A stretch of DNA of 64,000 nt from Lacinutrix jangbogonensis (GTDB lineage: Bacteria > Bacteroidota > Bacteroidia > Flavobacteriales > Flavobacteriaceae), in the NCBI RefSeq assembly GCF_000797445.1, contig NZ_JSWF01000019.1:1-64000 (forward strand), in the 5' to 3' direction. Both the position numbers and the translations under genes were made by a program. Of this stretch, positions 27,221 to 36,352 are shown piece after piece (positions within the stretch are counted from its first letter, which is position 1; each line of letters starts with the position of its first letter). A model generated the notes under the pieces. That model was not told the DNA's origin and did no database searches. It worked only from the letters and a program-made list of their open reading frames with translations.

Positions 27221-27260
27221 TTTAGGATGATTTTTAATTCTTATAAATGACAACTATTGA
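27221..27260 (+). repeat. Degenerate copy of the pdxH upstream region
   Basis: This 40-base stretch aligns without gaps to 28001-28040 (upstream region and start codon of pdxH) with about 32 identities, including an exact TTTTTAATTC and CAACTAT. No pdxH-like coding sequence follows it. Confidence 0.5.
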
Positions 27261-27368
27261 GCATTTTAAAAATGTATAACTCACAGATAATAATAATGGT
27301 TTTTATTTTTAAATACGGTAATTATTTTTATTTTTTGTATAAGATTGCTGGTTCCTAAAAACCTTTAT

Positions 27369-27785
27369 TTACACATTAAACTCTTTTAAATTTGTAATCC
27401 ATTTTATAGAATCTTTTATGTTATCTGTCCTTTTTACGCTTTTCTTCGAAAACTGTTTTTCAAGAGTTGCATTAATATAATTAATATGTGAATAGCAAAC
27501 AGATACGCTAGCAATAATAAAATCGTAATTTTTATAAAATTTGGTCCATAAAGTTGGTTCAAAGGAATAAGAGTTAACTTTATTGGAGATATACCCAATC
27601 TTACAATTCATTCCATAATGTGAAAAAATAGCTTTTATTACTTTTTCTATTTTAGCCCAGTCCAAATGAATACCATAATCCATTTCTGAAATAATAAATT
27701 TAGGAAAGAAATACAGTTTACCAAAAGGTAATTCTTTAACTGTAAAAGTAAGCTCTTTACTTATTTGAGAATCTTCAAATTTCAT
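27369..27785 (-). CDS. Protein of unknown function
   Basis: The 138-residue protein has no signal peptide or membrane segment and no motif I recognise. It has alternating strand and helix character (LTFTVKELPFGKLYFFPKF, WAKIEKVIKAIFSHYG, YDFIIASVSVCYSHINYINATLEKQF). Codon use is similar to its neighbours. It is an isolated gene with long AT-rich flanks between the SRPBCC and pdxH genes. Confidence 0.55.
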   Translation of the reverse strand: MKFEDSQISKELTFTVKELPFGKLYFFPKFIISEMDYGIHLDWAKIEKVIKAIFSHYGMNCKIGYISNKVNSYSFEPTLWTKFYKNYDFIIASVSVCYSHINYINATLEKQFSKKSVKRTDNIKDSIKWITNLKEFNV

Positions 27786-28035
27786 TTTAGGTGTTGTTAT
27801 TATCTTATAAATATATTGCTTTTAATCTTTTGTCTATTTGTTTTATTAACATCTTTAATTAAACCATTGTTATTTGTTTAGTTACAAGGGTATTATGCTT
27901 AGTATAATTGAATAGCGAATTATTAATTTTATTAACTAATGATATGTAAAACATAAATTCGATATTTAATTAAAATTTAGATTCTAAAGTTATTATTTTT
28001 TTTAAAATTATTTTTAATTCTCGTAAATTGCAACT

Positions 28036-28683
28036 ATGGAAAAAGATTTAGGAAATTATAGAAAGTCTTACGAGAAAAGTGAATTACTACTTAAAGACAC
28101 ACCAGAAAACCCTTTAGAATTATTTAGAAGTTGGTTTAATGAAATAGATGCTCATTTTCCAGAGGATGAAACTAATGCCATGACGATTTCTACAATAGGT
28201 TTAAATGGTTTTCCTAAAAGTAGAGTAGTACTCCTTAAAAGATATACCTACGAAGGTTTTATTTTTTTTACTAATTATGAAAGTGAAAAAGGGCAAGCCA
28301 TACAAATGAATCCAAAAGTATGTTTGTCGTTTTTTTGGGCTGGAGCCGAAAGACAGATTATAATAAAAGGTAAAGCAGAAAAAATCGCAGATAATTTAAG
28401 TGATGGTTATTTTGAGTCTCGACCTAGAGGAAGCCAATTAGGAGCTATAGTTTCTAAACAGAGTGCTATATTAGAAGATCGAGACGTTTTAGAATCTAAA
28501 TTGATAGCGCTTGAAAAGGAATTTGAAGGAAAAGAAATACCAAGACCTGAGTTTTGGGGAGGTTTTATAATAAAGCCTGTAGAAATAGAATTCTGGCAAG
28601 GACGGCCTAATAGATTGCATGATCGGATTCATTATAAGCTTGACGAAAATTACTTTTGGATAAAAAATAGATTAGCACCATAG
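28036..28683 (+). CDS. pdxH: Pyridoxamine/pyridoxine 5'-phosphate oxidase
   Basis: This FMN enzyme makes pyridoxal phosphate from PNP or PMP. The 215-residue protein has the FMN-binding segment NGFPKSRVVLLKRY, FFTNYESEKGQAIQMNP, SFFWAGAERQIIIKG, ESRPRGSQLGAIVSKQS and the C-terminal FWQGRPNRLHDR signature, all with standard spacing. Confidence 0.96.
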   Translation: MEKDLGNYRKSYEKSELLLKDTPENPLELFRSWFNEIDAHFPEDETNAMTISTIGLNGFPKSRVVLLKRYTYEGFIFFTNYESEKGQAIQMNPKVCLSFFWAGAERQIIIKGKAEKIADNLSDGYFESRPRGSQLGAIVSKQSAILEDRDVLESKLIALEKEFEGKEIPRPEFWGGFIIKPVEIEFWQGRPNRLHDRIHYKLDENYFWIKNRLAP

Positions 28684-28710
28684 CACTGCTATATAAAAAA
28701 CAACTAAAAG

Positions 28711-29196
28711 ATGAAAACATTGTATTTAGTAAGACATGCAAAATCATGTTGGAAAAATGAATTACCAGATTTTGAGCGCCCTATAAAAAAAAGAGGAATA
28801 AATGATTCTACTTTGGTCTCTAACCACTTAAAAAAGAAATTTACAGGTGTTGATAAAATAGTGTGTAGTGCCGCAAATAGAACAAAATTAACTGCAGATA
28901 TTTTTATTAAAAATTTATCGTTAACACACGTAAATATTGAATATTTGAAAGCATTATATGATTTTACTGGCGAATCACTTCAACATGTTATCGAGTCTAT
29001 AGATGATAGCGCAAATAGTGTTATGATTTTTGGACATAATTACGCGCTTACAAATTTTGTAAATAATTTTGGAGATATTTTTATCGAAAACGTGCCTACT
29101 TCGGGTTTTGTGAAAATTAATTTTGAAATTAATAGTTGGAAAGATTTACGTGCAGGAAAAACAGATAAAATTGTATTTCCAAAACATTTAAAATAA
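28711..29196 (+). CDS. SixA-like histidine phosphatase
   Basis: The 161-residue protein belongs to the histidine phosphatase family: the catalytic motif is LVRHAKSCW (His9) and the second His is in MIFGHNYALTNFV. It resembles SixA, which removes phosphate from phosphohistidine in phosphorelay proteins. It lies 27 bases after pdxH and before ppk1/ppx, an arrangement that suggests a role tied to polyphosphate metabolism (inference). Confidence 0.85.
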   Translation: MKTLYLVRHAKSCWKNELPDFERPIKKRGINDSTLVSNHLKKKFTGVDKIVCSAANRTKLTADIFIKNLSLTHVNIEYLKALYDFTGESLQHVIESIDDSANSVMIFGHNYALTNFVNNFGDIFIENVPTSGFVKINFEINSWKDLRAGKTDKIVFPKHLK

Positions 29197-29246
29197 TACC
29201 AATTCTACATTTAAATTACTGTAATAACTTTAATGTAGAAACGGTA
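29197..29246. repeat. Palindromic intergenic repeat between sixA-like gene and ppk1
   Basis: TTCTACAT at 29203 pairs with ATGTAGAA at 29233, with outer TACC/GGTA pairs. The segment is like short palindromic repeats I recall between flavobacterial genes and could also be a weak terminator. Confidence 0.5.
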
Positions 29247-29289
29247 TAAAGCTTATAATAGAATATATTTGTGTTGAAATGCTTTTAAT

Positions 29290-31350
29290 ATGAGAAAAAA
29301 ATCAAACCAGAATTACACCTATATTAACAGAGAGTTAAGCTGGTTGCAGTTTAATGGAAGAGTCCTGCAAGAATCTGAAGATGAAAGTGTTCCGCTAATA
29401 GAACGCTTGCGTTTTTTAGGTATATTTTCTAATAATTTAGATGAGTTTTTTAAAGTACGTTATGCAACAGTAAAACGAATTGACGAAGCTGGAAAAGCAG
29501 GTAAAAACCAATTAGGCGGCATTAAGGCTTCAGATTTACTAGAAATTATAACCGATACAGTAATTAAACAACAATCTGAAAGTTTAAAAATTTTAAGTAA
29601 TATACAGTCTAAACTAAAAGAGAAAGATATATTTATTGTTAATGAAACTCAAATTAGTGAAAGTCAAAAAAAATTCATAAAAAATTATTTTATACAACAT
29701 GTAAGTCCTGCATTAGTGACTATAATATTAAATGATAAAATAAAACTTCCAAATCTTAAAGATAGTGCCGCTTATCTTGCCATTAATATGTCTTTAGAGA
29801 GTGGAGAAAAGCAATATGCGTTAATAGAGATTTCTAAAAATATGGATCGTTTTGTAGTCCTTCCAAAGGAAGGTAACAAAAATTCTATAATAATGTTAGA
29901 CGATCTTTTAAGGTATTGTTTAGATGATATTTTCAACATTTTCGATTATAATACCATTTCTGCTCACATGATTAAAATTACACGTGATGCAGAACTTGAT
30001 CTTGAAAGTGATTTGAGTAAAAGTTTCATGGAAAAAATTAGCGATAGTGTTAAAGACAGACAAGATGGACAACCTGTGCGCTTTGTATACGATAAAACCA
30101 TAGACAAAGAAACGTTGAGTTTCTTGATGGCTAAAATGGGTATTGAAAGTAGTGATAGTATCATTCCAGGTGGAAGATACCATAACAGACGTGATTATAT
30201 GAGTTTTCCTAGTTTAGGAAGAACAGATTTGCTTTATAATAAAATAGAACCACTACCAGTAAAAGGACTAAGTTTAGAGACGAGTATATTCGAAGCTATT
30301 GCAAAAAAAGATTACCTACAATATACACCATACCATACGTTTGCATATACAGTAAAATTCTTAAGAGAAGCGGCATTAGACCCAAAGGTTAAAACCATAA
30401 AAATCACTATTTACAGATTAGCACAAATTTCGCATGTTGCAAGTTCTTTAATTAATGCTGCAATTAATGGTAAAAAAGTGACGGTGTCTATGGAAATTCA
30501 AGCACGTTTTGATGAGCAGGCAAATATTGATTATGCAGAACAAATGCAACGTGAAGGCATTCAGCTTATTTTTGGAGTACAGGGTTTGAAAGTACACAGT
30601 AAAATGTGTTTAATTGAACGCGAAGAACACAACAAAATTGTACGTTACGGATTTATAAGCACTGGTAATTTTAATGAATCTACAGCTAAAATATATACAG
30701 ATTACACACTGTTTACGGCAAATCAGAAAATATTAAAAGATATCAGTAAAGTGTTTAATTTCTTTTCTGTTAATTATAAAGTATACAGATACAAGCATAT
30801 TATAACTTCTCCACATTACACTAAAAACGCATTCTTTAGCTTAATTGAAAATGAAATTAATAATAAGAAGGCAGGAAAACCAGCTTATATTCGTTTAAAA
30901 ATGAATAGTATTTCTAGCTATAGCATGATTAATAAATTATACCAAGCTAGTAATGCAGGTGTTACTATAGATATGATTGTTCGCGGTATTTGTTGTCTTG
31001 TACCAGGTGTTAAAGGCATGAGCGAAAATATAAAGGTCGTTAGTATAATTGATAAATTTTTAGAGCATACAAGACTTTATGTTTTTTGTAATAATAACGA
31101 CCCAAAAGTGTATATTTCATCGGCAGATTGGATGACGAGAAATATAGAAAATAGAGTAGAAGTAAGCTGTCCTATTTACGATAAAGAGATTAAAAACGAA
31201 TTATTAGATACTTTTAATATCTGTTGGAAAGACAATGTAAAATCAAGAATTTTAGATAAGAATCAAACTAATACTTATAAACGTGACGATAATAAAAGTA
31301 AAAGAGCACAATTTGAATCGTATAACTATTATAAAAACCAATTAAGTTAA
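29290..31350 (+). CDS. ppk1: Polyphosphate kinase 1
   Basis: PPK1 reversibly transfers ATP gamma-phosphate to polyphosphate. The 686-residue protein opens with YINRELSWLQFNGRVLQE, has the N-terminal and head domains, and two C-terminal phospholipase-D-like domains. The autophosphorylated histidine is His436 in GLKVHSKMCLI, and the second conserved histidine is His593 in FLEHTRLYVF. SADWMTRNIENRVEV is also typical. The stop overlaps the ppx start by one base (TAATG). Confidence 0.96.
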   Translation: MRKKSNQNYTYINRELSWLQFNGRVLQESEDESVPLIERLRFLGIFSNNLDEFFKVRYATVKRIDEAGKAGKNQLGGIKASDLLEIITDTVIKQQSESLKILSNIQSKLKEKDIFIVNETQISESQKKFIKNYFIQHVSPALVTIILNDKIKLPNLKDSAAYLAINMSLESGEKQYALIEISKNMDRFVVLPKEGNKNSIIMLDDLLRYCLDDIFNIFDYNTISAHMIKITRDAELDLESDLSKSFMEKISDSVKDRQDGQPVRFVYDKTIDKETLSFLMAKMGIESSDSIIPGGRYHNRRDYMSFPSLGRTDLLYNKIEPLPVKGLSLETSIFEAIAKKDYLQYTPYHTFAYTVKFLREAALDPKVKTIKITIYRLAQISHVASSLINAAINGKKVTVSMEIQARFDEQANIDYAEQMQREGIQLIFGVQGLKVHSKMCLIEREEHNKIVRYGFISTGNFNESTAKIYTDYTLFTANQKILKDISKVFNFFSVNYKVYRYKHIITSPHYTKNAFFSLIENEINNKKAGKPAYIRLKMNSISSYSMINKLYQASNAGVTIDMIVRGICCLVPGVKGMSENIKVVSIIDKFLEHTRLYVFCNNNDPKVYISSADWMTRNIENRVEVSCPIYDKEIKNELLDTFNICWKDNVKSRILDKNQTNTYKRDDNKSKRAQFESYNYYKNQLS

Positions 31351-32261
31351 TGCTTAAAATACTTAAATATGCCGCAATAGATATTGGGTCGAATGCGGTA
31401 AGGTTACTTATTTCCAGTGTTATAGAAGAGGCAAACAAACCACCACGTTTTAAAAAGACGTCGTTAGTTAGAGTACCTATTCGTTTGGGAGCAGATGTGT
31501 TTTTAAATGATGAGATTTCAAAAGAAAATACAAAACGAATGTTAGATACTATGCTAGCTTTTAAATTGTTAATGAAAACGCATCGTGTAGATAAATACAA
31601 AGCTTGCGCAACCTCGGCAATGCGAGAAGCAAGTAATGGTGAAAAAGTAGCAGATTTAATTCAAGAATCTACAGGAATAACTATTGATATTATTGGCGGA
31701 GAGGAAGAAGCGACAATAATTGCAGCAACAGATTTAAGCTCTTTTATAGACAAAAACAAAACCTATTTATATGTAGATGTTGGTGGTGGAAGTACAGAGT
31801 TTAGTGTTATTTACAATGGAGAAAAAACAATATCTAAGTCTTTTAAAGTAGGTACGGTTCGGTTGTTAAATGATATTGTTAAAAAAGATACTTGGCTAGA
31901 ATTAGAACAATGGGTCAAAACGGCAACAAAGCATTACGATACTATAGAAGTTATTGGATCTGGAGGCAATATTAATAACATTTTCAAATCTTCTGGAAAA
32001 GCTTTGGGAAAGCCACTTACGTATTTCTACTTAACATCGTATTATAATATGTTACAAAGCTATTCTTACGAAGAACGTATTACACAGCTTAATCTAAACC
32101 CAGATAGAGCTGATGTAATTATACCTGCAACACGCATTTATTTGTCTGCAATGAAATGGAGTGGCGCAAAAGATATTTACGTACCAAAGATTGGATTGGC
32201 AGATGGGATTATAAAAAGCATGTATAAAGAGACCATTTTAAGTCATACAAAGTTAAAATAA
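31350..32261 (+). CDS. ppx: Exopolyphosphatase, Ppx/GppA family
   Basis: The 303-residue protein has the ASKHA nucleotide-binding fold: AAIDIGSNAVRLLI at the N-terminus, YKACATSAMREASNG, IIGGEEEA, the second phosphate motif YLYVDVGGGSTEFSV, and VIGSGGNINNIF. It hydrolyses terminal phosphate from polyphosphate or pppGpp. It is the short two-domain form common in Bacteroidetes and is coupled to ppk1 by a TAATG overlap. Confidence 0.94.
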   Translation: MLKILKYAAIDIGSNAVRLLISSVIEEANKPPRFKKTSLVRVPIRLGADVFLNDEISKENTKRMLDTMLAFKLLMKTHRVDKYKACATSAMREASNGEKVADLIQESTGITIDIIGGEEEATIIAATDLSSFIDKNKTYLYVDVGGGSTEFSVIYNGEKTISKSFKVGTVRLLNDIVKKDTWLELEQWVKTATKHYDTIEVIGSGGNINNIFKSSGKALGKPLTYFYLTSYYNMLQSYSYEERITQLNLNPDRADVIIPATRIYLSAMKWSGAKDIYVPKIGLADGIIKSMYKETILSHTKLK

Positions 32262-32289
32262 GCACTTTATCTTTTTATTGATTAAAGTT

Positions 32290-32877
32290 ATGTTAAAAAA
32301 ATTTATATTTGCTTATCTTAAAAAAAATATTAAAATTATACTTTATGAAAAAATAATACTTATCGCAGTTTTTGCAATGTTTTCAATTTATGGCTTTTCG
32401 CAAGATTTATTGTCAGGTGTTCGTGTTGGTTATAATATTTCAAATTTAGATTTTCAGCCTAACGTACCAGGAGGAATTGATAACGTGCATAGAAATGGTT
32501 TTGCAATTGGTTTTTTTGTTGAATACGTGCTATCTGATAAAGTGTCTTTTGCACCAGAAATTCAATTCTCTGCAGAAGGAGCAAAAGAAAAAGCACTACG
32601 TTTAGATTACATACAATTACCATTATTTTTTAAGATGAAAGTAGGAGAAAAACTTGCTATAGGTCTTGGACCACAAGTTGGTTTAAAAGTTCATGGTTAT
32701 GAAGATGGTATACAGAATTTTGCGTTTTCAGGTTTAGCTGGTGCTGAATACATGATTACAGATGAATTCTTTTTAGACTTTAGATACAATTATGGGTTTA
32801 CCAATATATTTGACGATGACACTAATTTAAAAGCTAATAACCATAACATGCAATTAGGATTTGGTGTAAAGTTTTAA
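32290..32877 (+). CDS. Outer-membrane barrel protein with probable start frameshift
   Basis: The mature part is a porin-like barrel (LLSGVRVGYNISNLDF, IQLPLFFKMKVGEKLAIGLGPQVGLK, NMQLGFGVKF), about 160 residues ending in Phe. In this frame the first ATG (32290) gives an odd 18-residue basic extension before the signal sequence. An ATG at 32345 is followed by six A and then TAA; a seventh A would give a normal signal peptide start MKKIILIAVFAMFSIYGFSQ. A TAnnTTTG promoter at 32304-32311 lies downstream of the 32290 ATG, so the natural start is probably 32345. The gene may therefore be frameshifted, phase-variable or affected by a sequencing error. Confidence 0.7.
   Translation: MLKKFIFAYLKKNIKIILYEKIILIAVFAMFSIYGFSQDLLSGVRVGYNISNLDFQPNVPGGIDNVHRNGFAIGFFVEYVLSDKVSFAPEIQFSAEGAKEKALRLDYIQLPLFFKMKVGEKLAIGLGPQVGLKVHGYEDGIQNFAFSGLAGAEYMITDEFFLDFRYNYGFTNIFDDDTNLKANNHNMQLGFGVKF
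32304..32311 (+). promoter_or_regulatory. TAnnTTTG promoter of the barrel gene
   Basis: TATATTTG lies 34 bases before the ATG at 32345, with a TTG at 32278-32280 at a plausible distance for the -33 element. Confidence 0.55.
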
Positions 32878-32900
32878 CCAGACCAACTATTTATAAAACT

Positions 32901-32932
32901 AAAAAACCAATACAATTTGTATTGGTTTTTTT
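32901..32932. terminator. Bidirectional terminator
   Basis: Fifteen-base arms AAAAAACCAATACAA and their exact complement are separated by one T. They sit between the barrel gene and the convergent sorting-domain fragment. Confidence 0.88.
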
Positions 32933-32938
32933 ATGCCT

Positions 32939-33184
32939 TTACTTTTTTATAAACCTTATCGTTTCTTTTTTAATTCCAGTATTTAGAGAAATAAAGTAAA
33001 TCTCACTTTTTAATTTACTTAAAAATAAACTGCCGTTTTTAGATAATCTTCCTGTCTTAACTCTTTTGCCTCCAATAGAATGTATAGAATAATCAGTAGC
33101 TTTCTTATTATTAATATAAAGCGTGTTTTCTGTAGGATTTGGAAATATTTTTAATGTAATAGGCGCATCATTTTCTAAAACAGA
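32939..33184 (-). pseudogene. Orphan type IX secretion C-terminal sorting domain
   Basis: The reverse strand encodes about 81 codons with the type A sorting-domain pattern: ITLKIFPNPTENTLYIN, then YSIHSIGGKRVKTGRLS and LKSEIYFISLNTG, ending KKETIRFIKK and a stop. This is the C-terminal tag of a secreted type IX cargo. No start codon and no cargo body precede it; an in-frame TGA (33185-33187) cuts the frame, and the next 120 bases upstream are not coding. It is therefore the remnant of a lost surface or secreted protein. Confidence 0.85.
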
Positions 33185-33313
33185 TCAGTCCTGCCTGCTA
33201 AATTGTGTCCCTTTACCAAGGCTTTTTACTAATTTTTTAAAAAAACATTATTTCCAATACCTGTTATTTTGTATGTATTATTATAAAAATTTTAACCGTC
33301 TACTATACAAATA

Positions 33314-33895
33314 TTAACCATGAATGGTTTCATTGTTACTTAATTTTTTTATTATTTCAGCTTCAAAATCTAAAAGTGCTTGCCATTTTTCATCGACTTC
33401 TTTTCTATCTCCATATTGTCTAGCAAAACCTAAAAACATAGTATAATGGTTTGCTTCGCTTACCATTAGTTTTCGGTAAAACTCAGCTAATTCTTTATCT
33501 ACTAATTCTTCAGAAAGCAATCTAAAACGCTCACAACTACGTGCTTCAATTAATGCGGCATAAAGTAATCTATGCACCAATTGCGTAGTTCTACTTCCTC
33601 CTTTAGGAAAAAACTGAAGTACTTTAGCAACATATTCATCTTTACGGTCTCTGCCTAAAACCCAACCGTTTTGTAATATTAAGTCATGAACCATTTTAAA
33701 ATGGCTAATCTCTTCTTTTACCAAAGCCACCATTTCTTGAACTAAATCTGAGTATTCTGGAAAGCTTACAATTAGTGAAATCGCTGTGCTTGTTGCTTTT
33801 TGTTCGCAAAAAGCATGGTCAACTAAAATATCTTCAATATTTTTTTCGACAATGTTTACCCAACGTGGATCTGTTGGTAGTTTAAGTCCTAGCAT
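33314..33895 (-). CDS. miaE: tRNA-(ms2io6A)-hydroxylase-like protein MiaE
   Basis: MiaE hydroxylates the isopentenyl group of the modified adenosine at tRNA position 37 with a di-iron centre. The 193-residue protein has the ferritin-like helices and iron ligands in HAFCEQKATSTA, EEISHFKMVHDLIL, ARSCERFRLLSEE and SEANHYTMFL. Opening and length are standard. Confidence 0.93.
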   Translation of the reverse strand: MLGLKLPTDPRWVNIVEKNIEDILVDHAFCEQKATSTAISLIVSFPEYSDLVQEMVALVKEEISHFKMVHDLILQNGWVLGRDRKDEYVAKVLQFFPKGGSRTTQLVHRLLYAALIEARSCERFRLLSEELVDKELAEFYRKLMVSEANHYTMFLGFARQYGDRKEVDEKWQALLDFEAEIIKKLSNNETIHG

Positions 33896-33918
33896 TATTA
33901 ACTTGTATTAGTTTTATT

Positions 33919-34473
33919 TTAAATAGTATTCCTATTAATTGAATACGTTTTGTCTTTATTTATTATTAAGTGTAATCGATTATACTCTTTTTTTAAAGGG
34001 TTGTAATAATCGATATTCATTTTTAATATGTTATCATCATAAATTTCAACGTAATTAATATCTCTAAGAATAGTATTATTTAAATAATTTTTAAAATTTG
34101 GATTATGTGCGATAATAAAATTTTTATCAATAATTTCAGAAAAAACTACTTCGTCTTTTAGTAATACTCTTAATGAAATTTTTGCATCTCTATAATAAGA
34201 TTTGTGTGTTATCGCGCTTTTCTTCTCAGTTTTTAAAACATAATTATCCATATCTGTATAAGCTTTAATAGTAATTTTAAAACCATTATTTAAGATAGTA
34301 TCTCTTTCAGCTTCAGTATAATTTTCGGGAATATGGATTATTTTATCAGAAAAAGATTGTTTTAGATTTTGACCGCTAAATATTTCATTATTAGAGCTCT
34401 GTCCACGATCTCTACCATCACAGCCAATAAATGCAAAGGCAACAATAAGTAAAATTATGAGACTGTTTTTCAT
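33919..34473 (-). CDS. Lipoprotein, possibly DUF4738
   Basis: The 184-residue protein has a signal sequence and lipobox (VAFAFIGC, Cys about residue 18), a polar linker, then a beta-rich domain (FKITIKAYTDMDNYVL, AKISLRVLLKDEVVFSEIIDKNF, INYVEIYDDNILKMNIDYYNP). It resembles small periplasmic DUF4738 lipoproteins, but this is a weak assignment. It is placed between miaE and dnaX on the same strand. Confidence 0.6.
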   Translation of the reverse strand: MKNSLIILLIVAFAFIGCDGRDRGQSSNNEIFSGQNLKQSFSDKIIHIPENYTEAERDTILNNGFKITIKAYTDMDNYVLKTEKKSAITHKSYYRDAKISLRVLLKDEVVFSEIIDKNFIIAHNPNFKNYLNNTILRDINYVEIYDDNILKMNIDYYNPLKKEYNRLHLIINKDKTYSINRNTI

Positions 34474-34544
34474 CTGAAATTTTTAAAGGTTATATAAATT
34501 ACTCTTTGTTTTTGTATCTAAAAACACAGTAGACTTTTAGTCTT

Positions 34545-36299
34545 TTAAAGATCCAAATCAAACGTCTTTCTAAGCAGCTCGATATTAGGATTTTTCTCTT
34601 TTAGTTTTTCGTATTTCTCGTCTGGTGTGTAGGCAAATTTCTTTTGCATTTCTTCATTAACGTCAATATTTAAGCTTATATCGTAGTTTTTAAGGCTTTT
34701 TCTAAGGAATTGTAACAAATCGAAAGACTGTCTTTCAACTTCTACTTTATTTGTAGCATTAGGGAATGTTAAATGAATTGTGGTGCCTTGTAATTTGGGT
34801 TTGTCTATAGATAGAATAGAAGCAAGGTTCATTTTACCTTCGCTTTCAATTTGTAAAACAAAAGTGTTCCAAACTTCGGTTAATTCCTCTTGATCAAAAG
34901 CTTCTTTGGGTAAATCTTCTTCATCTACAACGACATCCATTTGCTTTATTTCATGCTCTTTTTTAGCACGAATACTGCTTAAGGATAAACCCGAAGTTCG
35001 TTTTGTTTTAGAATTTAAAACAATTTTTGGTTTAGTGATCTCCGGAGTTGTAACAGTTTTTGGTATTGAAGCCACAACTGTTTCTAGTTTGTTTTCAATG
35101 ACTTGCTTTGTATTTGTAGTGGTTGGCTCTAAAGGTTTACTAATAGTAACTGGTCTAATACCAACACGTTTAAAATATGAAGGCGGAATTATGAACCGAC
35201 TGCTATTTTTTTTTTCTCCATCAAAAGTGATAGAGGCAAGCTGCATTAGGCAAAGTTCAACGAGTAAGCGTTGGTTTTTACTGGATTTGTATTTTAAATC
35301 CGTTTCGTTAGCCAGTTCAATGCCCTTTAGTAGAAAGGCTTGAGATACTTTTTTAGATTGTTCTAAATATTTTGTTTTAGTCTGGTCTCCAACTTCCAGC
35401 AATTCTATTGTTACTGGGTTTTGGCAAACTAGCAAATCTCTAAAGTGCGAGGCTAAACCTGCAACATAATGGTGTCCATCGAAGCCTTTAGATAAGGTTT
35501 CGTTAAACTGAAGTAATAAATCTGGAATTTTATTCTCCAGTATTAAGTCTGTACTGGTAAAATACGTTTCGTAATCTAGTACGTTTAAATTTTCTGTAAC
35601 TGCCTGTCGTGTTAATTCTTTTCCCGAAAAGCTTACGACACGATCGAAAATAGACAGTGCATCACGCATGGCTCCATCTGCTTTTTGTGCAATAATATGA
35701 AGGGCATCATCGTCTGCATTTATGCCTTGTTCTTTTGCAATATACTTTAAGTAATTTTTAGCATCTTTAACCGTAATACGTTTAAAATCGAAAATTTGGC
35801 AACGCGATAAAATCGTTGGGATAATCTTATGTTTTTCGGTGGTCGCTAAAATAAAAATGCAATGTTTTGGTGGCTCTTCTAATGTTTTTAAAAACGCATT
35901 AAAAGCGGCTTGGGAAAGCATGTGTACTTCATCAATAATATAGACTTTGTATTTTCCAACTTGAGGAGGAATACGCACCTGGTCTGTTAGACTTCTAATA
36001 TCATCTACCGAGTTGTTTGATGCTGCATCCAACTCAAAAATATTAAAAGCATAATCTTCTTCTCCAGTTTCTGTGCCATCGCTATTAATCATTTTAGCTA
36101 GAATACGTGCGCAACTGGTTTTTCCAACACCACGAGGACCTGTAAACAATAGAGCTTGCGCTAAGTGATTGTTTTCAATAGCATTAAGTAATGTATTTGT
36201 AATAGCATTTTGCCCAACAACGTCTTTAAACGATTGTGGTCTGTACTTTCTGGCCGATACTACAAAGGGTTCCAATTTATGTTGAACATGTTTCAGCAT
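34545..36299 (-). CDS. dnaX: DNA polymerase III subunits gamma/tau
   Basis: This is the clamp-loader ATPase. The 584-residue protein has YRPQSFKDVVGQ at the start, Walker A GPRGVGKTSCARIL, Walker B in YIIDEVHMLS, sensor ILATTEKHKIIPTILSRCQIFDF, and a C-terminal tau extension of low conservation. The four-cysteine zinc module usually after Walker A is absent; the acidic AKMINSDGTETGEEDYAFN segment replaces it, as I recall for Flavobacteriaceae. No frameshift signal for a shorter gamma form is evident. Confidence 0.95.
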   Translation of the reverse strand: MLKHVQHKLEPFVVSARKYRPQSFKDVVGQNAITNTLLNAIENNHLAQALLFTGPRGVGKTSCARILAKMINSDGTETGEEDYAFNIFELDAASNNSVDDIRSLTDQVRIPPQVGKYKVYIIDEVHMLSQAAFNAFLKTLEEPPKHCIFILATTEKHKIIPTILSRCQIFDFKRITVKDAKNYLKYIAKEQGINADDDALHIIAQKADGAMRDALSIFDRVVSFSGKELTRQAVTENLNVLDYETYFTSTDLILENKIPDLLLQFNETLSKGFDGHHYVAGLASHFRDLLVCQNPVTIELLEVGDQTKTKYLEQSKKVSQAFLLKGIELANETDLKYKSSKNQRLLVELCLMQLASITFDGEKKNSSRFIIPPSYFKRVGIRPVTISKPLEPTTTNTKQVIENKLETVVASIPKTVTTPEITKPKIVLNSKTKRTSGLSLSSIRAKKEHEIKQMDVVVDEEDLPKEAFDQEELTEVWNTFVLQIESEGKMNLASILSIDKPKLQGTTIHLTFPNATNKVEVERQSFDLLQFLRKSLKNYDISLNIDVNEEMQKKFAYTPDEKYEKLKEKNPNIELLRKTFDLDL

Positions 36300-36352
36300 C
36301 TTGCGATGCTAGATTAAGACTTATTTTAAACGAATAACAAAGTTAAAAATTC

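Noticed and set aside
33123-33317. A 64-codon forward frame beside the sorting-domain fossil
   Set aside because: It overlaps the reverse-strand sorting domain, has no family features, and its composition is that of AT-rich filler.
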